Part shown: in pieces, positions 36,723 to 46,100 of the stretch
How the letters are laid out: every line of letters begins with the position of its first letter
Position numbering within the stretch: the first letter of the stretch is position 1
From: an uncultured Bacteroidales bacterium
GTDB taxonomy: Bacteria; Bacteroidota; Bacteroidia; Bacteroidales; Bacteroidaceae
Length of the DNA stretch: 64,000 nt
NCBI GenBank assembly: GCA_945836755.1
Contig: CAMAMB010000002.1
Location: forward strand, 1 to 64,000
Direction of reading: 5' to 3'
Translations under genes and position numbers: made by a program
Notes under the pieces: model-generated
Seen by the model: the letters and a program-made list of their open reading frames with translations, nothing else
What the model was told of the DNA's origin: nothing
Database searches by the model: none

Positions 36723-38141
36723 CTACCTGCGCTCCAGACAGACCACATTCTCTACATGATGGGTCTGCGGAAACATATCCACAGGCTGCACGGCAGTCAC
36801 TTGATAGTCCTTGTCCATAAGGGCGAGGTCACGGGCCTGTGTGGCGGGGTTACAGCTCACGTAGACAATACGCCGAGGACCGGCCGACAGGATGGTGGCT
36901 ACTACATCGGGGTGCATGCCGGCCCGCGGAGGATCGGTGATGATGACGTCCGGCCGTCCGTGGGTGCGGATAAAGTCGGCGGTGAGTATATCTTTCATAT
37001 CTCCGGCATAGAAGGTGGCGTTTTCTATCCCGTTGAGGATGGCATTCTCCTTAGCGTCCTCAATAGCTTCAGGCACATACTCGATGCCTATCACCTCGCG
37101 GGCGCTCCGAGCCACGAAGTTGGCTATCGTGCCCGTACCGGTATAGAGATCGTACACAAGTTCGTTGCCCGTAAGACCGGCAAACGAACGGGCTGTACGG
37201 TAGAGTCTGAGAGCCTGCTCCGAGTTGGTCTGGTAGAAGCTCTTGGGCCCCACTTTGAAGCGCAGGTCTTCCATCACTTCATATATATAAGGAGTACCGC
37301 TATGTACATGCACTTCCAAGTCGCCTATGGTATCGTTACACTTCAAGTTATTGACCCACAACAGCGACGTCACTTCGGAAAAACTCTCTCGCACATACTC
37401 CAGCATGGCCGTAGCCTGAGCCTGTTCTTCGTCGCTGCGGATGCAGAATTGGAACAGGAGCATGACTTCGCCGGTGGCTGAGGTGCGCAACATGATGCCT
37501 CTCAGCAAGCCCACGCCCCCTCTGAGGTCATAGAATGACAGCCCGTGTTCGAGGGCGAAGTTTCTGATGCCTCCTCTCAGGCGATTGTTGATGTCGTCCA
37601 TGAGGTGACACTCTTCTATGTCCAATATCTTGTCGAAGGCCCCGGGTATGTGAAAGCCTACGGCGTTCATACAGTCAAAGGTGACGCCGCTCTCGATTTC
37701 TTTCTTGGTGAGCCATTTCTTGTTGCTGAAGCCAAACTCCAGCTTGTTGCGGTAGGCGCGTTGTCTGGCGCTACCGATGATAGGCTGCACCTCGGGCAGC
37801 TGCACCTTGCCTATGCGGGTGAGGTTGTCCACAACTTGTTTCTGTTTGTAGGCCAGTTGCAGTTCATAGGGGAGGCACTGCCATTTGCAACCGCCACACA
37901 CCCCGAAATGTTTGCAGAAGGGCTGGGCGCGCTGTGGCGACAGGCTGTGAAAGTGCACAGCTTCTGCCTCCGCATAGCTGTGTTTCTTGCGGGTGAGTTG
38001 CAGGTCAACCACATCGCCGGGAACGACGTAGGGCACAAAGACCACCATGTCGCCTACACGTGCCAAGGCTTTGCCTTCGGCAGCTACGTCGGTGATGGTC
38101 ACTTGTGGTATGAGGGGGAGGGGTTTACGTTTGCGGGCCAT
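36723..38141 (-). CDS. rlmD: 23S rRNA (uracil-5)-methyltransferase, RumA/RlmD family
   Basis: SAM-dependent methyltransferase making m5U in 23S rRNA. It is 472 aa. An N-terminal TRAM domain (VTITDVAAEGKALARV, about residues 11-70) is followed by an iron-sulfur loop with cysteines in FCKHFGVCGGCKWQC (about 78-92). The Rossmann part has VYDLYTGTGTIANFVA (near 325), DPPRAGMHPDV, and the catalytic Cys in YVSCNPATQARDLALM. Whether it modifies U1939, U747 or both cannot be told, so the gene symbol follows the closest family name. It is on the minus strand between mutY (51 bp upstream) and the unknown helical gene. Confidence 0.92.
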   Translation of the reverse strand: MARKRKPLPLIPQVTITDVAAEGKALARVGDMVVFVPYVVPGDVVDLQLTRKKHSYAEAEAVHFHSLSPQRAQPFCKHFGVCGGCKWQCLPYELQLAYKQKQVVDNLTRIGKVQLPEVQPIIGSARQRAYRNKLEFGFSNKKWLTKKEIESGVTFDCMNAVGFHIPGAFDKILDIEECHLMDDINNRLRGGIRNFALEHGLSFYDLRGGVGLLRGIMLRTSATGEVMLLFQFCIRSDEEQAQATAMLEYVRESFSEVTSLLWVNNLKCNDTIGDLEVHVHSGTPYIYEVMEDLRFKVGPKSFYQTNSEQALRLYRTARSFAGLTGNELVYDLYTGTGTIANFVARSAREVIGIEYVPEAIEDAKENAILNGIENATFYAGDMKDILTADFIRTHGRPDVIITDPPRAGMHPDVVATILSAGPRRIVYVSCNPATQARDLALMDKDYQVTAVQPVDMFPQTHHVENVVCLERR

Positions 38142-38191
38142 TTCTTGGTCGGAATTACGAAAGGTGGGATAGATAGAATGAATGGCTGCGA

Positions 38192-39262
38192 CTATCTGAC
38201 GATGCCCTGCACGCCGAGTGAGATAAGTCGCTGCTTTATGCGCTCCAACAGGGTTGGCATGGCGTAACGCGGGAGTTCGTCGGGAGCCACAGCCAGAAAG
38301 CCTTCGGGCACTTCCTGCAGTTTGCGGAGGGGACTGGCCACGTAGCAGTCTGCCAGGAGGATGCGGTGAGTGAGCACGTGCTTCATGCCGTTTACTATTT
38401 CAGCCAGTGAGGCCGGATCTATGCCGAGCGTAGCCATAGCTGGATGCGCCGCCACGTCTGAGGGAGTGGGTTTATGGTCAAATTCGAGCAGGGGAAACTC
38501 GTACAGCCCCTGCCATATATCGCCCGGGCCACGTCGATGCAGCCACACCCCTACCTCTGAGGTCACGAAGAGATAGACAAAGAAGCGGTTCCTGACTGCC
38601 GCGCGGCGGCTCTTCACCGGGTAGCGGTCCGGCTGTTGCTCGGCAGCTGCCTTACAGGTTTCGGCGAGGGGACATCCCTCTCTACAGAGGGGCTGCGAGG
38701 GGGTGCAGACCGTAGCGCCAAAGTCCATGATGCCCTGGTTATAGTCTGCCGAGCCCGCGGGTGGCAAGAGGTGGGCCGCCAATGCGGCGAAATATTTTCG
38801 TCCCTCGGTGGTGTCGATGGCGAGGTCTATGCCGAAGAAGCGCGAGAGCACCCTGTACACGTTGCCGTCTATCACGGGCAGGGGCATGCCCCAGGCAAAG
38901 CTACAGATGGCGGCTGCCGTGTAGTCGCCCACGCCCGGCAAGGCTCTCACGCCCTCGTAAGTGGTGGGGAAAGTGCCTTGGCGGGCCACTTCACGCGCTG
39001 CTTTCAGCAGGTTGTGTGCACGACTGTAGTAGCCCAAGCCCTGCCACAGGCGCATCACGTCGTCTTCGTCTGCACGCGCCAGGTCCTCGACAGTGGGATA
39101 GGCACTGACAAAGCGCTTGTAGTAGCCGAGGCCCTGCGCCACGCGGGTCTGCTGAAGGATTACCTCAGACAGCCAGATTTTGTAGGGGTCGCCCACATCG
39201 CGCCAAGGCAGGTCGCGGCGGTGCTGAGCATACCAGTCAACGATTGTCTTGGCGAAATCCAT
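38192..39262 (-). CDS. mutY: A/G-specific adenine glycosylase
   Basis: Removes adenine mispaired with 8-oxoguanine. It is 356 aa. The catalytic Glu lies in WLSEVILQQTRVAQG (about residue 33), the helix-hairpin-helix in ALPGVGDYTAAAICSFAWG (about 108-126) and the catalytic Asp in VIDGNVYRVLSRFFG. The C-terminal NUDIX-like domain reads the 8-oxoG. The iron-sulfur loop is CTPSQPLCREGCPLAETC, spacing C-x6-C-x3-C-x5-C, one residue longer than the usual C-x6-C-x2-C-x5-C. The DNA reads through cleanly, so this is an in-frame insertion and not a shift. It is transcribed with rlmD downstream. Confidence 0.94.
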   Translation of the reverse strand: MDFAKTIVDWYAQHRRDLPWRDVGDPYKIWLSEVILQQTRVAQGLGYYKRFVSAYPTVEDLARADEDDVMRLWQGLGYYSRAHNLLKAAREVARQGTFPTTYEGVRALPGVGDYTAAAICSFAWGMPLPVIDGNVYRVLSRFFGIDLAIDTTEGRKYFAALAAHLLPPAGSADYNQGIMDFGATVCTPSQPLCREGCPLAETCKAAAEQQPDRYPVKSRRAAVRNRFFVYLFVTSEVGVWLHRRGPGDIWQGLYEFPLLEFDHKPTPSDVAAHPAMATLGIDPASLAEIVNGMKHVLTHRILLADCYVASPLRKLQEVPEGFLAVAPDELPRYAMPTLLERIKQRLISLGVQGIVR

Positions 39263-39350
39263 CTTCCGGTGGGTTAAAAAACTTCAGGGAATGCGTTGCA
39301 CAGCATGGCTGCCACTCTTGCCCGTGGCAACACACAGCCGGTCTGTCGGT

Positions 39351-40409
39351 TTAATGGAAGAGCTTGATACGTTGCTCTTCACTGAGTTTGCAGATGAGTA
39401 TGCGGTCGTCCTCTTCGACGACCACAAAGTCTTCGAGGCCTTGCACCACTACGCGCTTCTTGCCGTGCACATGGACCATGCAGCCCCGGGAGTCAAAGAA
39501 ATGTATGTTTTCTCCCACTGCGGCATTGCCGTAAGCGTCATGCGCCACTTGTTCGCGTAGCGAGCTCCATGTGCCCAGATCGCTCCAGGCAAAAGAGGCC
39601 GGGTGAACAAAGATTTCCTCAGCCTTTTCGAGTATGGCATAGTCCACGGAGATATTCTTGCATTCCGGAAACTCCTTATCGAGCCTTTCGCGCTCTTCCG
39701 CGGTATCGTACACAGGCATCATCTGCTCAAAGACAGCCGACATCTCGGGTTCATAGACCCTGAAAGCATTGACGATGGTGCTTACGCTCCAGACGAAGAT
39801 GCCTGAGTTCCAGAGGTAGTTGGGTTGGGCCACATACTGTTCTGCCACCTCGCGGGAAGGCTTCTCCTTGAAGCCGTCCACACGGAATATGTTGAGCCCA
39901 CGCGATGAGGGATAGCTGAGGTCGGCCTTGATGTAGCCATAACCTGTCTCGGGGCGGGTGGGCTTCAGACCGAGGGTGATGAGGCCGTCGGTCTCTGCGG
40001 CAAACGAGAGGCAGTCGCTGATGGAGGCCTGGAAGGCTGCCACGTCGGGAATGTAGTGGTCGGCGGGTGTCACCACGATGTTAGCCCGCTGGTTGCGCTT
40101 CTTGATTTTCCAGCTGACGTAGCAGATTGGGGGCGCTGTGTTTCGACCGCAGGGCTCAAGCAGCACCTGGTCCTTGGGCACGAATGGCAGCTGCTCGTAG
40201 ACCAGCTGAGCGTAGCGGGCCTGCGTCAGCACCCAGATATTCTCTACCGGGGCAAGGTCGCGGAAGCGAGCAGCCGTGAGCTGAATGAGCGACTGGCCGA
40301 GGTTCAGTATGTCTAAAAACTGCTTGGGCTTATCCTCGCATGAGAGCGGCCAGAAGCGACTGCCGGTGCCACCGGCAAGGATGACTATATGCGTATTTTT
40401 GTCAATCAT
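39351..40409 (-). CDS. manC: Mannose-1-phosphate guanylyltransferase
   Basis: Makes GDP-mannose from mannose 1-phosphate and GTP, the donor for mannose, fucose and rhamnose-type sugars in surface glycans. It is 352 aa, the short form without a phosphomannose isomerase domain. The nucleotide loop LAGGTGSRFWPLSCEDKPKQFLDI (about residues 11-34) is diagnostic, with TPADHYI near residue 114, ETGYGYIK near 155 and VDGFKEKPS near 177. The C-terminal left-handed beta-helix region is present but shortened. It is divergent from nothing and lies between mutY and the DUF1573 gene on the minus strand, 48 bp from the latter. Confidence 0.93.
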   Translation of the reverse strand: MIDKNTHIVILAGGTGSRFWPLSCEDKPKQFLDILNLGQSLIQLTAARFRDLAPVENIWVLTQARYAQLVYEQLPFVPKDQVLLEPCGRNTAPPICYVSWKIKKRNQRANIVVTPADHYIPDVAAFQASISDCLSFAAETDGLITLGLKPTRPETGYGYIKADLSYPSSRGLNIFRVDGFKEKPSREVAEQYVAQPNYLWNSGIFVWSVSTIVNAFRVYEPEMSAVFEQMMPVYDTAEERERLDKEFPECKNISVDYAILEKAEEIFVHPASFAWSDLGTWSSLREQVAHDAYGNAAVGENIHFFDSRGCMVHVHGKKRVVVQGLEDFVVVEEDDRILICKLSEEQRIKLFH

Positions 40410-40457
40410 ATATCTTGCTTTGAAAACGTTGATAAGGTGTAGCCGACGCTCATCCCG

Positions 40458-40829
40458 TCAATCGGCCTCGCAGATGCCTTCGATATAAATACGCACAAGG
40501 CTGTTGGCTGCGTTGCTGCGTATGCCGACGGGCTTCTTGAAGTGGCCGGGTACCTTGTTCTTGCCATTATAGCTGACGGTCACCTGCCCCTTGGCTCCGG
40601 GGGCGATGGGGTCTTTGCTGAACTTGGCCACCGTACAACCGCACGACGAGAAAGCCTGCTGTATGACGAGGGGCTCGTCGCCGGTGTTGGTGAAAACAAA
40701 GGTCACCTTCTGCACCTGTGATTCCTTGAAGGCGCCAAAGTTGTGGGTAGTCTTTTCAAATTTGATGACGGCCTGCGCAGCAGCGCTCAGGGCCATCAAG
40801 CTGCCTATCAGCAGCATGAATAGATGTTT
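40458..40829 (-). CDS. DUF1573 domain protein, exported
   Basis: A 123-aa protein with a signal peptide (MKHLFMLLIGSLMALSAAAQ) and one DUF1573 domain, an Ig-like beta-sandwich found in many secreted Bacteroidetes proteins. Typical pieces are FEKTTHNFGAFKESQVQKVTF, FTNTGDEPLVIQQAFSSCGC and KGQVTVSYNGKN. The CGC motif near residue 75 is a family mark. Function is not established. I start at ATG 40829, since the track's 20 extra residues precede a clear signal peptide and lie in the leader. A -7 element (TAAATTTG) sits about 100 bases upstream. Confidence 0.9.
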   Translation of the reverse strand, partial: KHLFMLLIGSLMALSAAAQAVIKFEKTTHNFGAFKESQVQKVTFVFTNTGDEPLVIQQAFSSCGCTVAKFSKDPIAPGAKGQVTVSYNGKNKVPGHFKKPVGIRSNAANSLVRIYIEGICEAD

Positions 40830-40926
40830 CATATCGTTATATGTTTGAAGTCGGAAAGGATGAAGCAAGAAGCCCGCAAGTGAAGACAATCTCGGGGAAG
40901 CCCTTGTAGGCTCTCACTATATGGCG

Positions 40927-40934
40927 CAAATTTA
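40927..40934 (-). promoter_or_regulatory. -7 element for the DUF1573 gene
   Basis: The minus-strand sequence TAAATTTG fits TAnnTTTG. A TTTG lies 15 bases upstream (40950-40953), closer than the usual 19. Transcription would start near 40920 and leave a leader of about 90 bases. Confidence 0.45.
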
Positions 40935-41132
40935 CGACATATTATCTAACAAAGCGACGTAACGTGCGGTTTTTCTACGCCCTCCGTCCAGCAAAAGGGG
41001 AACAGGCTGCCGCTTTCCGACCGTAACACGGCAGTCAAATAGTGCGTATTCATCGTAAAATATCGCCACATAGGTGGAGCTTTCAACACCCGCGCGCAAC
41101 TCGTCAAAGGCTGGACTGAACGCTTCATTCAT
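40932..41132 (-). CDS. Uncertain short frame, 66 aa
   Basis: A minus-strand frame from ATG 41132 (MNEAFSPAFDELRAGVESST) to a stop at 40932, in the gap between DUF1573 and ruvC. The middle (YVAIFYDEYALFDCRVTVGK) has a mix of residues more protein-like than most spurious frames here. The stop overlaps the -7 element of the DUF1573 promoter, and no promoter or family is seen, so it may be a decayed gene fragment or chance. The frame continues upstream into the 22-bp array, which is unlikely to be coding. Confidence 0.22.
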   Translation of the reverse strand: MNEAFSPAFDELRAGVESSTYVAIFYDEYALFDCRVTVGKRQPVPLLLDGGRRKTARYVALLDNMS

Positions 41133-41166
41133 GGTGACGGCCGAACCCGGATGTACATCCACGCAT

Positions 41167-41298
41167 CGTCGCCCAACCAGCAGACGAGCGTACATCAACC
41201 AGGCGACGAGCGTACATCAACCAGACGACGAGCGTACATCAACCAGGCGACGAGCGTACATCAACCAGGCGACGGTTGTACACCGAACGGGAGACGCT
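41167..41298 (+). repeat. 22-bp tandem array C, six units
   Basis: Units start at 41167, 41189, 41211, 41233, 41255 and 41277. Units 2-5 are nearly identical (GTACATCAACCAGGCGACGA; one has AGACGACG). Unit 1 is CGTCGCCCAACCAGCAGACG, and the last, TGTACACCGAACGGGAGACG, has diverged toward array A. It begins CATCGTCGCC, as in arrays A and B. It lies in the divergent gap between DUF1573 and ruvC, about 130 bases upstream of the ruvC promoter. The high identity of the inner units suggests recent copy-number change. Confidence 0.9.
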
Positions 41299-41426
41299 GC
41301 CTCCGAGCATGGCAGCAACGGGCGCACGTAGAGTCAGCAAGCCCCGGATGCAAGCCGCCAGCCACCCGAGACAGACCGGGAGCACCGGGAGAGCCTTGCA
41401 GAGAAAAGAAAAGGCGGGACACGCGC

Positions 41427-41456
41427 TTTGTAATTCAACCCAAAAGTGTACTTTTG
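41427..41456 (+). promoter_or_regulatory. Promoter for ruvC
   Basis: TTTG (41427-41430), 18 bases, then TACTTTTG (41449-41456), a full match to TAnnTTTG. The start point would be near 41463, only about 14 bases before the ruvC ATG at 41477, so the leader is very short. Confidence 0.6.
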
Positions 41457-41476
41457 CTGCACGCATATCACGACCC

Positions 41477-42067
41477 ATGGTTGAGCAAGCAGAACAAATC
41501 ATCATCGGCATCGACCCCGGCACCAACGTGCTGGGCTATGGCGTGCTGAAGGTTACGGGCCGTAAGGTAGAAGCCATGGCCATGGGCGTCATAGACCTGA
41601 GGAAGGTGAGCGACGTATATCTGAAGCTGGGACGCATCTTTGAAAGGGTTAATTCAATCATCGAAGCCTTTTCGCCTGACATTCTGGCCATTGAGTCTCC
41701 CTTCTGCGGCAAGAATGTACAGACCATGCTCAAGCTGGGGCGGGCGCAAGGCGTGGTCATGGCAGCTGCCATCAACCATCAAATTCCCGTCGTGGAGTAC
41801 GCCCCCAGCAAGATCAAGCAGGCTGTCACTGGCAACGGCGCCGCCACCAAGGAGATGGTGCAGCGCATGCTCATCCACCGGCTAGCGCTTACGGAAGAGA
41901 CCCTCCTACCCTACTTCGACGCCACCGACGCCTTAGCCGCAGCTCTCTGCCACCACCTGCAAGCACATTCGCCCCTTGCAACTCTCGGGCCAGCCCATAA
42001 GTCGGGCGGCCGAGCAGGGTCATGGAGCGACTTCGTTAAACAGCACACCGATCGCATTCACCGATGA
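41477..42067 (+). CDS. ruvC: Holliday junction resolvase RuvC
   Basis: Endonuclease that cuts Holliday junctions with RuvAB. It is 196 aa. The RNase H-fold catalytic acids are visible: Asp in IIIGIDPGTNVLGYGV (near residue 11), Glu in ILAIESPFCGKN (near 72), and the Asp pair in YFDATDALAAALCHHL (near 150). The basic DNA-contact stretch YAPSKIKQAVTGNGAATKEMV is intact. I start at ATG 41477 (MVEQAEQIIIGIDPG); the track's 67 extra residues run through the 22-bp array and promoter. It begins a plus-strand group of six genes up to glyA. Confidence 0.95.
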   Translation: MVEQAEQIIIGIDPGTNVLGYGVLKVTGRKVEAMAMGVIDLRKVSDVYLKLGRIFERVNSIIEAFSPDILAIESPFCGKNVQTMLKLGRAQGVVMAAAINHQIPVVEYAPSKIKQAVTGNGAATKEMVQRMLIHRLALTEETLLPYFDATDALAAALCHHLQAHSPLATLGPAHKSGGRAGSWSDFVKQHTDRIHR

Positions 42068-42145
42068 ACAGGGCCAAGTATCCCGCCCTTGTCTCTCCTA
42101 CACACCGAATAACCTCTCTCGTCTCACTCTTATCACCCACTGCTC

Positions 42146-42628
42146 ATGAAGCTATTTCTTGTGCTCTGTCTCTTGTGTCTGCCCTCGATGGTGAGGGCGC
42201 AGGACGTGTTCAATTATGTGCTTGACAATGCCACGCGCGTGGTGAACAGTCCCACAAGCGGTTATACGCAGGCCCAGATTGCGCAGTTTAAGCGCACCTC
42301 CCTGCTCTACTTGCAAAAGAAAGCCTTTGAGCAGAGCGAGACGGTGGCCACAGACCTTCTTGATACACAAGCCTACTATCTGTCAGAGTTCTTGACACTC
42401 TTCTTCACGGAGGTAATGAAGGACAAGAAGCAGCCCGAAGCCGTGCGCAAGAACAAGATTTTGCTCTTCATGAATGCCTCGGTGATGAACCCCATGTGGA
42501 ACGATACGGACCGCGAGACGACACACGCCTTCATAGACGACAAAGAGAGCATGACGCCTTTCTGTCTCGACACAGACTGGCAGAAGGCATACGCGGCCGC
42601 TGTCGTCAACTTAGAGTCGCTACGCTGA
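42146..42628 (+). CDS. Exported hypothetical protein, 160 aa
   Basis: A signal peptide (MKLFLVLCLLCLPSMVRAQ) is followed by a mostly helical 140-residue domain. Recognisable runs are NYVLDNATRVVNSPTSGYTQ and FLTLFFTEVMKDKKQPEAVR. Proteins of this size and layout, with the Cys-containing signal peptide and an N-x-A-T-R-V-V segment, occur across Bacteroidales, but I cannot name a function. It is periplasmic by the signal peptide, with no lipobox Cys at the cleavage site. It lies 78 bp after ruvC and 57 bp before the next unknown gene. Confidence 0.72.
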   Translation: MKLFLVLCLLCLPSMVRAQDVFNYVLDNATRVVNSPTSGYTQAQIAQFKRTSLLYLQKKAFEQSETVATDLLDTQAYYLSEFLTLFFTEVMKDKKQPEAVRKNKILLFMNASVMNPMWNDTDRETTHAFIDDKESMTPFCLDTDWQKAYAAAVVNLESLR

Positions 42629-42685
42629 GCCCCCCACACGCCCCTGACCGGCCAGAGACACTACACACCCTTATATATCAGACCC

Positions 42686-43003
42686 ATGTACGACATTCAA
42701 CTCAACGAAAGCGGCTCGCGCCATCTGTGTGTGACTGACGCCCACATGGCTACGCTCCGCAAGTATAACCTGCTCGATGGCCTTGTGGGCAGCACAGGCT
42801 TCGTGACAGAGGAAGAGGTGAACAAGCTTCGCCGCCGCGTGGAGGCGCTCACACTCAGTCAAGGCGACGAGGCCAAGGACCTGCTAAAACTCAGTGCCGA
42901 TGTAGTCTTCGCTGACAAGCTCAAAGCCTTCGGACTAAAGCACCTGCTTGAAGCCTTCCGGCAATACTGCGCCACGACGCCTGTCGAAAGCGAAGAAGCG
43001 TAG
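42686..43003 (+). CDS. Hypothetical protein, 105 aa
   Basis: A small acidic cytoplasmic protein, mostly helical, with no signal peptide or membrane segment. It begins MYDIQLNESGSRHLCVTDAH. I recognise no family. Its neighbours are an exported unknown protein upstream and the YgiQ gene 120 bp downstream. The start is the first ATG and the reading frame has the same third-position GC bias as its neighbours, so coding is likely. Confidence 0.6.
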   Translation: MYDIQLNESGSRHLCVTDAHMATLRKYNLLDGLVGSTGFVTEEEVNKLRRRVEALTLSQGDEAKDLLKLSADVVFADKLKAFGLKHLLEAFRQYCATTPVESEEA

Positions 43004-43123
43004 ACGCTCCGCCGCCCACAAAGGGTGACTAAGAACGCCGTAAGAGAAGGAAGGAACGCAGACCTCTCCGCCGTACGCCCCAGCTGCCACCCCCGCCCGT
43101 ACAGACATAGACACGCCCCGCCC

Positions 43124-46100
43124 ATGCCACAGCCCCACCAATATCAGCTATCAGACTTTATCCCCACCACGCAGAAGGAAATGAAACTGCGAGGCTGGGA
43201 GCGAGCAGACGTGATATTCTTCTCCGGCGATGCCTACGTAGACCACCCTTCGTTCGGGGTGGCGGTGCTGGCACGCCTCTTAGAGGCAGAGGGACTGCGT
43301 GTGGCCATCGTGCCACAACCATCGTGGCACGGCGACCTACGCGACTTCAGGCGCTTAGGACGTCCGCGCCTTTTCTTTGCCATAGCGCCGGGCTGCATGG
43401 ACTCCATGGTCAACAAGTATACAGCCAACCGACGCCTGCGCAGCGAGGACGCGTATAGTCCGGACGGCAGGCACGACATGAGGCCGGAGTATCCCACCAT
43501 CGTCTATACCCACATACTGCGTGAGCTCTATCCCGATACGCCGGTAGTAATCGGCGGCATAGAAGCCTCGCTCCGACGGCTGACACACTACGACTACTGG
43601 AAGGGCGAGCTACGCCCCTCGATACTGACCGACTCAGGGGCCGATCTCCTGATCTACGGCATGGGCGAGGCTCCGCTCACCGACCTGTGCACCCTGCTCA
43701 ACGACACGCTCGAAAGTTACGCCACGGCAGCTGACACGATGACCAAGAACGACACGAACGGGGAAGAAGGCGGCGAAGTCAGCATGACACGCAGCCTCTT
43801 TCGGAACGCCATCAGCCGTGTGGCCATACGTCAGACAGCTACTCTCGAGACACGCGACAGCATACGAGGCGGCATACGCGGAGACGACATCCTGCTACAC
43901 AGCCACGAAGTCTGCCTGAAAGACCGCAAGCGCTACGCCGAGAACTTCAAACACATAGAGGAAGAAAGCAATAAATATGAGGCAAGTCGCCTCATTCAGC
44001 AGGTGAGGGAACAGTATATAGTGGTCAATCCGCCCTACCCGCCTATGACAACAGGACAGATAGACCGCGCCTACGACCTTCCCTACACACGCCTTCCCCA
44101 CCCTAAGTATAAAGGTAAGCGCATACCGGCCTACGAAACCATCAAATACTCCGTCACCCTTCATCGCGGGTGCTTCGGCGGCTGCGCCTTCTGCACCATC
44201 TCCGCCCACCAGGGCAAGTTTATCATGTCACGCTCCAAAGAAAGCATTCTGCGCGAAGTGGAGGCCGTGACACGCATGGAAGGCTTCAGCGGCAACCTCT
44301 CAGACCTGGGCGGACCGTCAGCCAACATGTACAGAATGGGAGGAAAAGACACCACGCTGTGCAGAAAATGCAAACGCCCCTCATGTATTCACCCCGCCAT
44401 CTGTCCCAACCTGCACGCCGACCATCGGCCGCTGACAGACATCTACCGCGCCGTCGACGCCCTGCCACAAGTGCGCCACAGCTATATAGGAAGCGGCGTG
44501 CGCTATGACCTCCTGCTGGCCGACTATAAAGATCCTGCCCTGAAGAAGGCAGCCCGCGACTACACGGAAGAACTCATCTGCCACCACGTCTCAGGCAGGC
44601 TGAAGGTGGCACCGGAACACACCTCGCCCAAGGTGCTGGAGTTGATGCGGAAGCCCTCGTTCGACCTTTTCAAACAATTCAAGACGGTCTTTGACACCAT
44701 CTGCCGCAAAGCCGGACTGCGCCAGCAAATCATTCCCTACTTCATCTCCTCACATCCGGGCTGCACCGCCGAAGACATGGCAGAACTGGCTGCCATCACC
44801 AAGCACTTAGACTTCAAGCTGGAACAGGTGCAGGACTTCACGCCTACCCCCATGACTGTGGCAACTACCACCTGGTACGCGGGTTATCACCCCTATACCC
44901 TCCGCCCCGTATGGTCGGCCCACTCCCCTACTGACAAACTCAAGCAACGTATGTTCTTCTTCTGGTATAAAGCCGATGAGCGGAAACGCATCATGGCTGA
45001 ACTCAAACGCATAGGCCGCACCGACCTGATTGGCAGGCTGTTCACCCTGCTCACCCTTGCTCTGACGGGCATGGCTGCCCTGTCACCAAACGTCCTCATG
45101 GCACAGAGCGCACACAACGAACCCACCACAGCCCTCCAGGCAGCCATACGCCATGTAGATTACGGTATGGAAAGCCGCGTCACAGCCACCGACGGCGAGA
45201 CACCACTATGGCTCTCAGCCAACAGATACGGTCTCTCAGGGGTGGAATACGCCAACGGCTACCTCAGACTACAAGCCGGACACAGGGCGGAGAACGACAG
45301 CCTGCGCAAATGGCGCATAGGATGGAGAGCTGACGTGGCAGCCACCTACGGAATGTCGGCCCCCTTCGTCATACAGCAGCTATACACCGACATTGACTAT
45401 CGCGCCCTCCGCCTCACCATCGGAGCCAAGGAGGAACCTATGCAGCTGAAGAACAACCTGCTCAGTAGCGGCAGTCAGACAATGGGCATCAACGCACGCC
45501 CCATGCCCAACATACGCATCGCACTACCTGAATATCTGAGCCTTACCGGAAAATCAGACTGGGTGGCCATCAAGGGACACTTTGGCTATGGCATGCTGAC
45601 GGACGGCGGCTTCCAGAAAGATTATTGTGCTATGGACGCCAAACGCACAGAGAAGGTGCTCTACCACACCAAGGCCGGCTACCTACGCATAGGCAACGAG
45701 AAGAAATTCCCCCTCTCCTTCGAAGGCGGCCTCGAATGGATGACCTACTTCGGAGGCACAGCCTACATTACAGGCTCTGTGGGCGGCATAGGCAGCAAGT
45801 TGGAGATGCCACAGCGCCCGAAGGACTTCTTTGACGCCATATTCGGCCTCGGCGGTGATGCCACCGACGGTGATGGCTATGCCAACGCCACCGGCAACAC
45901 CGTAGGTAGCTGGATTTTCCGACTGAACTATAAGGCCAACAACTGGCGGGCAAGCATCTACTTGGACCATTTCTTTGAAGACCACTCGCAGATGTTCTTC
46001 GAATATGGATGGCTGGACGGCCTCCTTGGCGCAGAAGTGGAGCTACCTCAGAACCCCTTCGTAAGCACCATCGTGTACGAGTTTTTGAAGACCACCTACC

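Noticed and set aside
37545-38267. 240-aa plus-strand frame opposite rlmD
   Set aside because: Shadow of the rlmD gene, whose iron-sulfur and methyltransferase motifs are clear.
41167-41298. CRISPR array
   Set aside because: Units are contiguous with no unique spacers, and no cas gene is in the window; the same holds for arrays A, B and D.
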